A DNA stretch of 64,000 nt, taken from assembly GCF_025370875.1 (NCBI RefSeq), contig NZ_JAMXFD010000001.1:38182-102181 (forward strand), read 5' to 3'. The notes beneath the pieces are model-generated. The model was not told where the DNA came from and ran no database searches. It worked only from the letters and a program-made list of their open reading frames with translations. Below are positions 15,945 to 25,110 of this stretch, piece by piece. The position numbers were made by a program, and so were the translations under genes. The first letter of the stretch is position 1. Every line of letters begins with the position of its first letter. The DNA is from Laspinema palackyanum D2c. Lineage in GTDB: Bacteria; Cyanobacteriota; Cyanobacteriia; Cyanobacteriales; Laspinemataceae.

Positions 15945-18254
15945 GTGTCCAAACCCATGCCTCAACCGCCTAAATCCCTGAAACTCCCCTTCGCATCCTT
16001 GGGACTGCGGGGGCAAATCCTGCCCATCGTTGGGGCAACCCTAATCGGTTTATTGGGGGTCATCTATCTCTCTTCCTCTACCCTGTTGCTGGCTGGATTT
16101 GCCAAATTTGAGCAGCAGGATACCGTCCGCAATGTCAAACGGGCGATGGATGTCTTATCCGATGAAATCGACAAATTGAGCTTTACCGCGAACGATTGGG
16201 CCGCCTGGGATGACACCTACGCCTTCATTGAAGATGAGAACTCGGACTATATCCAAACCAACCTCAACGATGCCACGATCGCCCGTTTGCGGTTGGATAT
16301 GATGCTGTACATCCATCGCAGTGGGCGGATTGTTTTTGGGCAAAAATTCAACCCGGAAACGGGAGAACGAGCACCAGTGGAGGAAAATACTGAGGCGATC
16401 GCCTCTTTAAGTCAGTACCTGACCCCGAACAGTCTCCTCGTTAATCATCTCGAAACTACCAGTCTGGTTGAAGGCATCCTGCAACTTCCTGAAGGCCCCA
16501 TGTTGATTGTTTCCCGCCCCATTCTCACCGGAGAAGCGGAAGGACCCATTCGCGGGACCCTGATTATGGGACGCTACCTCAGTGTTGAGGAAATCAAGCG
16601 TCTCGGGGAACTCACCCAATTATCCATCGCAATACAAAACTGGGGGTCTCCCGAACTGCCCCCTGATTTCCAAGCCATTCGGCAGAGTATCCTCGAAGAC
16701 ACGCATCGAGAACCGGCGTTAGTCCTGGCGGACCAAACTCCGATTTTTGTGGAAGCATGGAATTCCCAAACCATTGACGGTTATACTTTAGTCAAAGATA
16801 TTTACAACAATCCCGCCTTGTTGTTGCGGGTGGAACTCCCGCGTGAGATTTACCAACAAGGGCAACGAACGGCTAACTTTATCCTGTGGGTGGTGCTCGT
16901 TGTCGGGGTGGCATTTTTAGTGCTCACTTTGTTGCTGTTGGAAAAGGTGGTGTTATCGCGACTCTCCCAGTTGAGTCAGGATGTTAATCACATTGGTAGC
17001 GATCGCAATTTGGCGGTTCGTCTCCCGGTGAAGGGGGTGGATGAACTCTCCCAACTGGCTACCCGCATTAATGAAATGTTGGATGCTTTAGACTATTCTC
17101 AACAAGTGCGCCATGAAAGCGAACAGCGATATCGGGCCGTCATTGAGCAAACCTCCGAAAGTATCTTTTTGATTGAACCGACTACCCAACGGATTATTGA
17201 ATCTAATACCGCTTTTCAAAGGTTACTGGGTTATAATAGTGAGGAAAGTCTCTCCCTGACTTTGGGAGATTTTATTGATCATGAATCCGAGAGTATAGCC
17301 TACAACATTGAGCGAACCCTCTCGTTACAATCTTGTCATTTGGGAGAACGGCGTTATCGTCGCAAAGATGGTTCCATCGTCGAGGTAGAAGTCAGCGCCA
17401 ACAAGATTTATTATGGGAAGCAAACTGCACTTTCTGCCGTGGTTCGCGATATTACGGAACGCAAGCGAGTGGAACGAGAACTCTACCAAGCCAAGGTGAC
17501 GGCAGAATTGGCAAACCAGTCTAAAAGCCAGTTTCTCGCCAATATGAGCCATGAATTGCGGACTCCTTTAAATGCAATTATTGGTTATAGTGAAATCTTG
17601 CAGGAAGAAGGAGACGACCTAGAATCCGATGAGATCAATGCTGACTTAGCCAAGATTGAATCCGCTGGCAGACACTTGTTAGGACTGATTAACGATATCC
17701 TGGACCTGTCTAAAATTGAGGCCGGAAAAATGGAGTTATATTTAGAACCCTTTCAAGTTCCCGTTACCCTTCAGGAGATTATCTTCACCGTGCAACCCTT
17801 GGTGCAGAAAAATGGGAATCAATTACAAGTGGACTGTCAACCTGAGGTTGGGGAAATGTATGCCGATGTGACCAAAATACGACAAATTTTATTCAATCTG
17901 TTAGGGAATGCTTGTAAGTTTACCAATCAGGGGACGATTTTTCTCCGGGTTGTTCAGAAAGCCGGGGAAATGATTGTCTTTGAAGTGAGAGATACCGGAA
18001 TTGGGATGACCCCCGAACAGATGGATAAGCTCTTTCAACCCTTCACCCAGGCGGATACTTCCACTACGCGCAAATATGGGGGGACGGGATTGGGATTGAC
18101 GATCGCCAAGCAATTTTGTCAAATGATGGGGGGTGATATTACAGTTGAGAGTGAACTCGGCAAGGGTTCAACTTTCACCATCCACCTTCCTCTCCAAGTC
18201 AATCTCTCGAATTCCGAGTTAGTCCCTGAATCCATTTCAAGCAAACGAGTTTAA
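15945..18254 (+). CDS. Membrane sensor histidine kinase (CHASE4-HAMP-PAS-HisKA-HATPase)
   Basis: This 769-residue kinase senses an extracytoplasmic signal. After a first membrane helix (about 24-52), the outer region carries the CHASE4 hallmark [14 protein letters not shown]. The second helix (about 309-332) leads into HAMP, then a PAS domain (about 395-505) with a PAC-type end ([15 protein letters not shown]). HisKA has the phosphoacceptor His536 in [20 protein letters not shown]. HATPase_c has the N box ([10 protein letters not shown]), VRDTGIGM and [13 protein letters not shown]. No receiver domain or adjacent response regulator is seen, so the partner is unknown. The start is either this GTG or the ATG four codons on; a purine-rich AGAAGAGAAGG lies just upstream. 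Confidence 0.93.
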   Translation: MSKPMPQPPKSLKLPFASLGLRGQILPIVGATLIGLLGVIYLSSSTLLLAGFAKFEQQDTVRNVKRAMDVLSDEIDKLSFTANDWAAWDDTYAFIEDENSDYIQTNLNDATIARLRLDMMLYIHRSGRIVFGQKFNPETGERAPVEENTEAIASLSQYLTPNSLLVNHLETTSLVEGILQLPEGPMLIVSRPILTGEAEGPIRGTLIMGRYLSVEEIKRLGELTQLSIAIQNWGSPELPPDFQAIRQSILEDTHREPALVLADQTPIFVEAWNSQTIDGYTLVKDIYNNPALLLRVELPREIYQQGQRTANFILWVVLVVGVAFLVLTLLLLEKVVLSRLSQLSQDVNHIGSDRNLAVRLPVKGVDELSQLATRINEMLDALDYSQQVRHESEQRYRAVIEQTSESIFLIEPTTQRIIESNTAFQRLLGYNSEESLSLTLGDFIDHESESIAYNIERTLSLQSCHLGERRYRRKDGSIVEVEVSANKIYYGKQTALSAVVRDITERKRVERELYQAKVTAELANQSKSQFLANMSHELRTPLNAIIGYSEILQEEGDDLESDEINADLAKIESAGRHLLGLINDILDLSKIEAGKMELYLEPFQVPVTLQEIIFTVQPLVQKNGNQLQVDCQPEVGEMYADVTKIRQILFNLLGNACKFTNQGTIFLRVVQKAGEMIVFEVRDTGIGMTPEQMDKLFQPFTQADTSTTRKYGGTGLGLTIAKQFCQMMGGDITVESELGKGSTFTIHLPLQVNLSNSELVPESISSKRV

Positions 18255-18569
18255 GGGAAGGGGAATAGGTTGCTACAGCCACCTAACCCGACAAATAGAG
18301 CGCCACATCAAGTCTCGCATCGATCGCCCGGTTTTGTTACCCTAAGTTTGTAGGTAAACCTTCTGAGTCAGTGGAATATCTGGGATTGGGCCCTGCATCT
18401 TGGGATTTGGGTTACGGGTTGGAGGAGAATGGGAACACTACAGGGGTGGCCCTCACTCCAAACTCCCCTACACCATCCTTTGGGAAAGGGTGCGATCGCC
18501 CCCTTGTTGCTGTTATATCGGGTGCTATCTGGATCCTCCTAAATTGTTCTGAACACAACGGATAAATCG
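18255..18569. other. Intergenic region without recognised feature
   Basis: This 315-base gap lies between the histidine kinase and the cyclase. A 64-codon open frame crosses it, but it has no ribosome binding site, no family resemblance and low-complexity codon content, so I do not call it. The gap contains one GCGATCGC site and probably the cyclase promoter. Confidence 0.5.
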
Positions 18570-20075
18570 ATGCTCAATGGATTCACCTCTATTTTCAATC
18601 TACTCAACGCTCGTTTATCGCGTCGCATTGCTTTATGGGTATTTATTAGCATTGTTGTGGTAGAAGCCCTGATTTTACTCCCCTCCGCGTATCGTCGTGA
18701 GCGAGAACTGATTCAGCATTTAGAAGATGTTGGAGTTGCTACTATTTCTCCTCTATTGAGGTTATGTGGTTCGCCTATAACTGCGCCCAAAATAAAAGAA
18801 GTCGCCCAGCATTTAATGCTAGAATCTCGGGTGGCGGGCGGTCACGTTTATACCCAGGAGGGAGAGGCGATCGGCTACTTTGGCGAACCCCCGGAGTTAA
18901 ACTTTAATCAGGTCATGAGCGCTCCTGCTGTGCGCCTCCGCAGTCGGGATGGCAACCGCTATGAAATGGCCATGTGGACTGAAGCCGATGGCAATCCTTA
19001 TCTGGTCATCGTTCGCCTTGATTCTTCTCAAATTAAAGAGGAAATAAAAGCCTTTATTGTCCGAATTTTTGGCTTAGTCATTCTGATTTGTATTTTTGTC
19101 ACCCTCGCCACTTTAGCCGCCCTCGCACCTGCGGTAATTGCTCCTATTTTGAAACTTAGAAAAGCTCTAATTGCCGTAGGAGAATCACCGGGAGCAGTTC
19201 CGGGAGATTTGGACTGTCTGGCACTGGCCAAGAATCGTCGAGATGAATTAGGGGATGTGTTGATTGATTTTAACCGAATGAATCACCAAATTAATCGATA
19301 TTTCCAGGAAATACAAGACAGTAAAAAAGAACTAGAAAATCTAGTAGCCGAGGTTGAAATTGCCCGAGACCAATCGGAAAAACTCCTGTTAAATATTTTA
19401 CCCCATACCATTGCTCAACAACTAAAACAGGGGGTTTATCCCATTGCTGAAAGTTTTCCCAATGCTACGGTTTTGTTTGCTGACCTGGTGGGGTTTACTC
19501 AGCTTTCCACGGAAGTACCTGCGGTAGAATTGGTGGAGTTACTCAATAAAATATTTTCAATCTTTGACCGACTCGCGGAACGGTATGGGGTGGAAAAAAT
19601 TAAGACGATTGGGGATGCTTATATGGTGGTGGGAGGGCTTCCGCAACCGCATCCCGATTGTGCGAAGGCGATCGCTCAAATGGCCCTAGATATGCAGCGA
19701 GAGGTGCGCCAACTTGCCGCAGAAACGGGAATCCCCCTCACCATCCGCATCGGCATCAATAATGGTCCCGTCGTCGCTGGGGTGATTGGCATCAAAAAAT
19801 TTATTTACGATTTGTGGGGGGATGCGGTCAATACCGCTTCCCGTATGGAATCTCATGGGATTCCCGGACAAATTCAAGTCTCTGAGGTGACCTATTTCCT
19901 CCTGCGCGATCGCTTCCAATTCGAGTCTCGCGGCGCAATCAACGTCAAGGGGAAGGGAATGATGAAAACCTATCTCCTCCTAGGGTTGAAGGAGGAACCC
20001 ACTGAGGAGATCAGGGTTACCGCCTCATCCTCAACGGGATCAGCCGACCCTGCCTCGGTTTCTCATGGCCCTTAA
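18570..20075 (+). CDS. Membrane-bound class III adenylate cyclase
   Basis: A 501-residue protein that should make cAMP from ATP. It has two membrane helices (IALWVFISIVVVEALILL near residues 20-37 and VILICIFVTLATLAALAP near 170-187) around a short outer sensor region, then a HAMP-like linker and a coiled coil (DSKKELENLVAEVEIARDQSEK). The cyclase domain carries the metal-binding Asp305 in LFADLVGF, the ATP-selecting lysine in EKIKTIGDAYMVVGG, and DLWGDAVNTASRMES with the second specificity Asp and the transition-state Asn/Arg. These residues favour ATP over GTP. It is adjacent to but separated by 315 bases from the histidine kinase. cAMP in cyanobacteria affects motility, which fits with pilT2 in the window. 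Confidence 0.93.
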   Translation: MLNGFTSIFNLLNARLSRRIALWVFISIVVVEALILLPSAYRRERELIQHLEDVGVATISPLLRLCGSPITAPKIKEVAQHLMLESRVAGGHVYTQEGEAIGYFGEPPELNFNQVMSAPAVRLRSRDGNRYEMAMWTEADGNPYLVIVRLDSSQIKEEIKAFIVRIFGLVILICIFVTLATLAALAPAVIAPILKLRKALIAVGESPGAVPGDLDCLALAKNRRDELGDVLIDFNRMNHQINRYFQEIQDSKKELENLVAEVEIARDQSEKLLLNILPHTIAQQLKQGVYPIAESFPNATVLFADLVGFTQLSTEVPAVELVELLNKIFSIFDRLAERYGVEKIKTIGDAYMVVGGLPQPHPDCAKAIAQMALDMQREVRQLAAETGIPLTIRIGINNGPVVAGVIGIKKFIYDLWGDAVNTASRMESHGIPGQIQVSEVTYFLLRDRFQFESRGAINVKGKGMMKTYLLLGLKEEPTEEIRVTASSSTGSADPASVSHGP

Positions 20076-20161
20076 GTTCCCCAAAAAATATTGAGGAATT
20101 TTACACAGTTTGTTCAAGCTGTGCTAACATCTGTAAAAATCTTCTTTTTAATAGAGACGCA

Positions 20162-20659
20162 ATGGGCAAGGTTCTAGTCCTTAACGCCTCCTACGAACCG
20201 CTCAATATCACGAGCTGGAGGAGGGCCATCGTGCTATTGCTGAAGGGGAAAGCCGAGCAGGTCGAACACAACGGGAAATTTATCTATTCCGATGTTCCCC
20301 TGCCTACGGTGATTCGGCTTCGGCATTACGTCCGCATTCCGTATCATGAAATTCCTTTGACCCGGAGAAACATCCTACACCGTGATGGCCATACTTGTCA
20401 ATACTGTGGTTATTCCGGGGATGAATTGACTTTAGATCATGTGATTCCGCGCTCGCGTGGGGGTCCCGACAGTTGGGAAAATCTCGTCTCCGCCTGCGTC
20501 CGCTGCAATGTCAAAAAAGGAAACCGAACTCCGGAGGAAAGTAAAATGCCTTTAACCAGAATACCCCGCCGACCCTACAGCAGCCTTTATTTTGAGGTGA
20601 GTAAGCATCTCAAAAGCGGGCTACATCAAGAGTGGCAAAAATATGTGATTGGTGCTTAA
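20162..20659 (+). CDS. HNH endonuclease-domain protein
   Basis: A 165-residue protein of a very widely conserved cyanobacterial family. An N-terminal segment (GKVLVLNASYEPLNITSWRR) precedes a zinc-HNH domain: CQYCG, then LTLDHVIPRSRGG, then ENLVSACVRCNVKKGNRTPE. The CxxC pairs bind structural zinc and the DH and N residues form the beta-beta-alpha metal site. HNH proteins cut DNA or RNA; the physiological substrate of this family is not known to me. It is single-copy in this window and ends at a strong terminator, so it is a self-contained unit. Confidence 0.9.
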   Translation: MGKVLVLNASYEPLNITSWRRAIVLLLKGKAEQVEHNGKFIYSDVPLPTVIRLRHYVRIPYHEIPLTRRNILHRDGHTCQYCGYSGDELTLDHVIPRSRGGPDSWENLVSACVRCNVKKGNRTPEESKMPLTRIPRRPYSSLYFEVSKHLKSGLHQEWQKYVIGA

Positions 20660-20660
20660 A

Positions 20661-20695
20661 ACCCCTTGTAGTTGGTTCAACTACGAGGGGTTTTT
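20661..20695 (+). terminator. Rho-independent terminator after the HNH gene
   Basis: The stem ACCCCTTGTAGTTG / CAACTACGAGGGGT with a GTT-type loop is followed by a T run. It starts immediately after the stop codon. Confidence 0.88.
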
Positions 20696-20826
20696 GCCAA
20701 GAGTTCCTGACTTATGCGATCGCAAGCGGACACTTGAAGCGCTATCGTAGAGTTATTCTATAAACGCAGGCAATAACCTCAATCCGGTTAGTCGTCTGCG
20801 ATTAGCTGTGAAGTGGGTGCACCGAA

Positions 20827-22050
20827 TTGAGGGAAAAATTAGTGGAGGAATCGAACACCGAACTGGGTCCAATAGGCGTTCGGGATGGAGCATTACCGAT
20901 CGTTTCTGGGGATAGTAAGCAATGGCTAGATCCTCTAAGCGCAACGAAAGCCGAAGCACTGCGGCAGGTTTTGCAGCAGCATAACGGCGATCGGCACTTG
21001 GTGGTTCTCCAAGATTTCCCGGACCCCGATGCCATGTCTTGTGCTTGGGCTTACAAATTGATTGCCGCCCAGTATGAGATTGAATGTGATATTGTCTACG
21101 CCGGAGCACTCAGTCACCAGGAAAATATTGCCTTGGTGAAACTCACCGGATTGCCAGTGCAGCGCTTGCCCTTAGAAATCGCCAAATCCAAGGATTGGTC
21201 TATCTACAACGGCTGCGTATTGATTGACAATCAGGGAACGACCTCTCAGCTCTTTTCCCTGTTAAAAACGGCAAATATTCCCTTGATTGTGGCGATCGAC
21301 CATCATACGATTCAGGATGAATTAAGCGCCGAATTTCTGGATATTCGCCCTCATATTCGAGCTACTGCCACCATTTTTACTCAATATTTGATGGCAGAAT
21401 TGCTCCGCCTAGATATCAATGTCAGCGATCATGTTAAATGTGCAACTGCCTTAATGCATGGGTTGCGATCGGACACGAATCAACTGCGACAAGCCCGGGA
21501 AGATGATTTCATGGCAGCGGCTTATTTAAGCCGATTTTATGATAGCCAGTTGATTAGTTCAGTCTTGCAAGCCTCTCGGTCTAAACGGGTGATGGATGTC
21601 ATCGAGCGATCGCTTAAAAATAGAATCGTTCAAAATAATTTCTGCATTGCTGGCGTCGGATACTTGCGTTACGATGACCGGGATGCCATCCCCCAAGCCG
21701 CAGATTTTCTCGTCAGCGAAGAAAACGTTCATACCGCAGTGGTCTATGGCATCGTTCACGACGAAGACGAAGATATCGAATTAGTCACAGGTTCTTTAAG
21801 AACCACTAAATTGACCTTAGATCCGGATGAATTTATCAAGGAAGCCTTTGGGAAAGATGCTCAAGGGCGCTTCTTTGGCGGAGGGCGATCGCAAGCCGGG
21901 GGATTTGAAATTCCAATGGGATTCCTCTCCGGCAGCAACGACAGCAAAGATTTTGCCCGCATGAAATGGGAAGTCTTTGACCTACAAATCAAACAAAAAC
22001 TACTAAAATTAGTCAGCCCCAAAGATGATTTAATTCATAGTACGAATTAA
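20827..22050 (+). CDS. DHH-family phosphoesterase (NrnA-like nanoRNase / PAP phosphatase)
   Basis: A 407-residue DHH/DHHA1 protein. NrnA enzymes degrade 2-5 nucleotide RNAs and dephosphorylate 3'-phosphoadenosine 5'-phosphate. Key motifs are LQDFPDPDAMSCAWAY (DxD motif), CVLIDNQG, the DHH motif in AIDHHTIQDE, and the C-terminal DHHA1 glycine-rich FFGGGRSQAGGFEIP. The start is a TTG at 20827; residues 1-36 (before EALRQVLQQHNGDRHLVV) are not conserved in my recollection of the family, so a downstream start is possible. Cytosolic. Two-manganese catalysis is expected from the family. Confidence 0.9.
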   Translation: MREKLVEESNTELGPIGVRDGALPIVSGDSKQWLDPLSATKAEALRQVLQQHNGDRHLVVLQDFPDPDAMSCAWAYKLIAAQYEIECDIVYAGALSHQENIALVKLTGLPVQRLPLEIAKSKDWSIYNGCVLIDNQGTTSQLFSLLKTANIPLIVAIDHHTIQDELSAEFLDIRPHIRATATIFTQYLMAELLRLDINVSDHVKCATALMHGLRSDTNQLRQAREDDFMAAAYLSRFYDSQLISSVLQASRSKRVMDVIERSLKNRIVQNNFCIAGVGYLRYDDRDAIPQAADFLVSEENVHTAVVYGIVHDEDEDIELVTGSLRTTKLTLDPDEFIKEAFGKDAQGRFFGGGRSQAGGFEIPMGFLSGSNDSKDFARMKWEVFDLQIKQKLLKLVSPKDDLIHSTN

Positions 22051-22084
22051 CATGATTGGTATTAGATAGCCAACCCCGCATCCC

Positions 22085-22579
22085 ATGACCAAACCCATCA
22101 TCGGCATCATGGGTCCTGGTGCTAATGCGACAGAACCAGACCTAGAAAACGCCTATCAACTTGGAAAACTCATCGCCGAACAGGGATGGATTTTATTAAC
22201 TGGAGGGAGAAAAGCCGGAGTTATGAATGCCGCCAGTCAAGGGGCAAAATCCGCCAACGGATTCACCCTCGGCATCCTCCCCGGGGAAGATAAAACCGGC
22301 CTATCTGACGCCATTGATATTGCCATCCTCACCGGCATCGGTAGCGCCCGAAATAATATTAATGTCCTAACCAGCGATGTCGTCATTGCTTGCGGAATGG
22401 GTAGCGGGACCGCTTCAGAAATTGCTTTAGCATTGAAGGCAGAGAAGACAGTTATCTTATTAAATGATAGCCGAGAGAGTCATCAATTTTTTAGCAGTTT
22501 ATCGCCGCGTCGGGTGATGATTGTGCAGAGTCCCGAGGAGGCTATATCCCGAGTTAGGGAGATTGTATCGACTCGATAA
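22085..22579 (+). CDS. SLOG/TIGR00725-like nucleotide-binding protein
   Basis: A 164-residue Rossmann-like protein of the LOG/SLOG superfamily (TIGR00725 type). It begins with IIGIMGPGANATE, contains WILLTGGRKAGVMNAAS and a degenerate version of the PGGxGTxxE motif (ACGMGSGTASEIALAL). The conserved Glu is kept, but the first glycines of the motif are altered. Members may bind or hydrolyse nucleotide derivatives; canonical LOG enzymes release cytokinin-type bases, but this subgroup is functionally uncharacterised. It follows the DHH gene by 34 bases and is likely in the same transcript. Confidence 0.82.
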   Translation: MTKPIIGIMGPGANATEPDLENAYQLGKLIAEQGWILLTGGRKAGVMNAASQGAKSANGFTLGILPGEDKTGLSDAIDIAILTGIGSARNNINVLTSDVVIACGMGSGTASEIALALKAEKTVILLNDSRESHQFFSSLSPRRVMIVQSPEEAISRVREIVSTR

Positions 22580-22615
22580 AGAGGCGCTCAAATTTAATAA
22601 AAATCCGCACACTAA

Positions 22616-22653
22616 AAGGTAGGGCTACACGGACAAAGCCTGCCTACGCAGGC
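22616..22653. repeat. Dispersed repeat, GGGCTACACGGAC..GCCTGC family
   Basis: The segment GGGCTACACGGACAAAGCC followed by TGCCTACGCAGGC is the inverted counterpart of 6053-6090. Confidence 0.72.
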
Positions 22654-22701
22654 TAATACAGAAAACCAAATTTTGAAACCCGGATTGGGTGTAAAAAAAG
22701 C

Positions 22702-22929
22702 CTAACTGGGAAAATTTTGAGAAGGGCGATCGCCTGCTTCAATCCGCCGCTGAATAGCCTCTTCAGAAATTCGGATAGTTTCTTCAGTTAAAGGTGCAGG
22801 ATACCAGGTTGCCTCCGCATCAGGACTCCGGCGATTCACTAAAGCATCTAAAGCATCTAAATCATCTCGATGAGCTAATAGATAGGCTTTTAATTCCTCT
22901 CGGGACATCAGGTCAAATTTCGGATTCAT
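22702..22929 (-). CDS. Small protein, DUF6887-like
   Basis: A 75-residue protein starting MNPKFDLMSREELKAYLLAHR. The opening and the LDALVNRRSP segment match what I remember of the cyanobacterial DUF6887 family. A strong GGAGG lies 7 bases before this ATG, which is why I prefer it over an upstream TTG at 22962. It overlaps by 17 bases the small gene upstream (22913-23074), with the ribosome binding site inside that gene's last codons, so the two are translationally linked. The function is unknown. The compact overlapping pair resembles a toxin-antitoxin layout, but no toxin fold is visible. Confidence 0.78.
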   Translation of the reverse strand: MNPKFDLMSREELKAYLLAHRDDLDALDALVNRRSPDAEATWYPAPLTEETIRISEEAIQRRIEAGDRPSQNFPS

Positions 22930-23074
22930 AAATAAACCTCCATTCTCCACTGGACGTAACAATCACTTCTAAATCATCCCCGGCCAAAATGTAAACATAT
23001 CCCTTTTGCGGGTTATACCGAAATAATGCGAGAGAAAATTCATGCCTTATGAATCCTAAATCATCATCGGTCAT
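22913..23074 (-). CDS. Short protein, DUF6888-like
   Basis: A 53-codon frame. It encodes ALFRYNPQKGYVYILAGDDL followed by EVIVTSSGEWRFIYESEI, which matches my recollection of the DUF6888 family that accompanies DUF6887 genes. The conserved LAGDDLEVIV and WRFI parts are complete. The N-terminus differs from the usual one: the first in-frame ATG gives MTDDDLGFIRHEFSL, while the open frame extends back about 24 codons to a stop near 23147 without a good start. It could be a 5'-truncated or rearranged copy. It overlaps the following gene. Confidence 0.65.
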   Translation of the reverse strand: MTDDDLGFIRHEFSLALFRYNPQKGYVYILAGDDLEVIVTSSGEWRFIYESEI

Positions 23075-23161
23075 TCCCGGGCAGGGGCCTAATGTACTAA
23101 AAATCTGGCTCCAATCTGCCCAAGACAGTTTATAAATTAATCAAACAGGTCAATTTCATGA

Positions 23162-23845
23162 TTAAATCTTACCCTGCTTTTTAAGCTCAGACAAGGCATT
23201 TTCAGCCGCTTGCTTTTCAGCCTCTTTCTTGCCGCAAGCTTTGCCTTTTCCATAGGGTTCATCATTCACAGACACTATAGATTGATATTCCGGTGCATGA
23301 TCGGGACCTCCGATCCGTTTTGTGGTGTATTTGGGTAATATTGAGCCAAAAGTTGTTTGGACATACTCTTGCAGCCTATTTTTGGAATCAATGTTAGAGC
23401 GAAGTTCAACGATTGTGGGAGATACCGAATCAAATAACTCCTCGATAATGGGACGGAGTACCTCCATTTTGCGATCGCAGTCTAAATAATAGGCTCCAAC
23501 CACCGCTTCAAAGGTACTACTCAATAAATTAGGACTCTGATAACCCCCATTCCGAATCATACCCTGACCCAGACGCATCCGAAAGGTTAACCCCACGTCA
23601 GTGGCAAATTTGGCAAGTTGTTTTTCATCCACCAAAGCCGATCGCCGTCGAGTCATTTCATCTTCTGCCATTTCCGGATGCCGACAGTAGAGATATTCAC
23701 CACTAATAAAAGTCAGGAGAGCATCCCCTAAAAACTCTAGGCGTTCATTATGCAATTCGCCAGAGTTTTCATTTGCATAAGAACGATGAGTCAATGCCTG
23801 TAGCAATAGCTTTTCATTTTTAAATTTCAATAATTTATGGTCCAT
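23162..23845 (-). CDS. rnc: Ribonuclease III
   Basis: RNase III cuts double-stranded RNA in rRNA maturation and mRNA turnover. This 227-residue protein has the catalytic domain signature HNERLEFLGDALLTF (with the active-site Glu and Asp), a second acidic site in STFEAVVGAYYLD, and a C-terminal double-stranded RNA-binding domain (NRLQEYVQ to KKEAEKQAAENALSEL). The length is standard. Cyanobacteria often have several RNase III homologues; this is a full-length one. It is downstream of a repeat-filled gap and probably monocistronic. Confidence 0.95.
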   Translation of the reverse strand: MDHKLLKFKNEKLLLQALTHRSYANENSGELHNERLEFLGDALLTFISGEYLYCRHPEMAEDEMTRRRSALVDEKQLAKFATDVGLTFRMRLGQGMIRNGGYQSPNLLSSTFEAVVGAYYLDCDRKMEVLRPIIEELFDSVSPTIVELRSNIDSKNRLQEYVQTTFGSILPKYTTKRIGGPDHAPEYQSIVSVNDEPYGKGKACGKKEAEKQAAENALSELKKQGKI

Positions 23846-23907
23846 TGGGTCTGAGTCTCCTAATTATTTTTCAGGCTCAAGTATAGCATTTTCATGGATT
23901 TTACAAC

Positions 23908-23999
23908 AGGACTTAAGCATATTTTGAACACCCAACCTAAATGTAGAGGCGATTCGCGAATCGCCTCTACATTTAGGGGTAATGCGTAACTTCTATAGA
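23908..23999. repeat. MITE-like element with 40-bp perfect palindrome
   Basis: The centre, 23937-23976, is a perfect 40-base palindrome: CTAAATGTAGAGGCGATTCG and its complement. Flanking it are imperfect outer inverted ends, AGGACTTAAGCA on the left and TGCGTAACTTCT on the right. The same nested plan is seen at 48064-48165. No coding capacity. Confidence 0.82.
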
Positions 24000-24002
24000 A
24001 AA

Positions 24003-24032
24003 CAAAAAGGCGAATTAATGTTCGCCTTTTAT
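24003..24032 (-). terminator. Rho-independent terminator after the NYN gene
   Basis: On the minus strand AGGCGAA-CATTAA-TTCGCCT is followed by TTTTGTTTT, about 35 bases beyond the NYN stop codon. Confidence 0.8.
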
Positions 24033-24062
24033 ACTTTTATAGTTTAATTACATCAATCCTAC

Positions 24063-24569
24063 CTACTTAATTAAAGCAAGTATCTGTTGTGGGTCAAAGC
24101 AGGGGCTTCCAAATTCTTTCTCAATCCAATCTAAATAGTAGAAATTATCCACTATATTTTTAAGCTCCGGCTTGGTACTTTCATCGGAACGAATTATCAA
24201 AATCACTTGTATGTTCCGCTCTTTTAGCTGGAGGACCAAGGGAATAAAATCCTTGTCTCCTGAAACCAAAAAGACTGTAGATATTTCGGGGTTATGGCGA
24301 ACATCTTGGAGGCAGTCCTCAATCAATTTTTTGTCGGCATTATTTTTCTTGCCTTTGCCAGCAGGAGCATTAGGACAGTTAAAGCCTAAATTGTAGAAAA
24401 TATTTTCTATTTTAGGAGATTCGCGCCGCCAATGTGCGCAGACATTTTTCAAGGTAATTCGCCCAAATTTCTGAGCGAAACAGTATAGAGATAGAACTTG
24501 AGATTGAGCTTGCTCTAGGGAAGGGTGGACATTCTGTAAATCCCAATAGATACCAACTTGATTCGACAT
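24063..24569 (-). CDS. NYN-domain (LabA/DUF88) putative ribonuclease
   Basis: A 168-residue PIN-like NYN domain protein. The acidic site is visible: GIYWDLQNVHPS (Asp10, Asn13), NNADKKLIEDCLQD, and VFLVSGDKDFIPLVLQLKER with paired Asp residues. These are the conserved metal ligands of NYN/LabA proteins, which are thought to cleave RNA; LabA itself affects circadian output in Synechococcus. No second domain is present. No HIP1 site is seen in the gene. A terminator follows. Assignment to the NYN family is secure; the RNA target is unknown. Confidence 0.9.
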   Translation of the reverse strand: MSNQVGIYWDLQNVHPSLEQAQSQVLSLYCFAQKFGRITLKNVCAHWRRESPKIENIFYNLGFNCPNAPAGKGKKNNADKKLIEDCLQDVRHNPEISTVFLVSGDKDFIPLVLQLKERNIQVILIIRSDESTKPELKNIVDNFYYLDWIEKEFGSPCFDPQQILALIK

Positions 24570-25110
24570 TTTCTAGCTCCTTCATATTTGATGACTTCAT
24601 GAACTGAGCCAGCTTCAGCGGATAGATCGGTACAGTAAAACTCCAGATACATTCTGGAACTGTTAGATCTATTCCGGTTGTCGTCTTAAAATCACAGTAC
24701 CCTCATTCCCTAAATCATCACAGAGTTATTACATTGAGCTGGCTAAATTTGATACCAGACCAAGGCAATAACTTTATGAAGTCCAGGTACAGGGGTGCTG
24801 CTCATAAGACGAGAACCCAAGCGTAGTGCTTGCGTTGTTCTCTGAGCTGCTTAATTTTCATTAATGCACAGGCTTTTGGTTTTGTCAAGGGCAATCAAAA
24901 AATTTATTGCTCTACCCCTAACCCCTGGTAAAGTCCATACTCCATCAAAACCTTAAATTTTCTCTGGTTGGCAACCTGTTATCGATATCACTCTTTTCTC
25001 ATCGCAATATCCCCATCCTTTTTTCCAATAGCCCACGCAAGGGGCTTTGAACGGTATAGATGCACCCTTTCCTCACGAAACGCTATGCGAACAGGGTGCA
25101 TCTATACCCT
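24570..25110. other. Gene-free region with a 16-bp inverted repeat
   Basis: These 541 bases separate the NYN and wecB genes. At 25053-25108, arms GGTATAGATGCACCCT and AGGGTGCATCTATACC flank a 24-base loop just beyond the wecB stop, and this could act as a terminator or be a repeat. I see no credible gene and no HIP1 site here. Confidence 0.6.

Noticed and set aside
18371-18565. 64-codon frame between the kinase and cyclase genes
   Set aside because: No start signal, no family and unusual composition.
24570-25110. tRNA or small RNA gene
   Set aside because: No cloverleaf signature or T-loop motif was found; only one inverted repeat.
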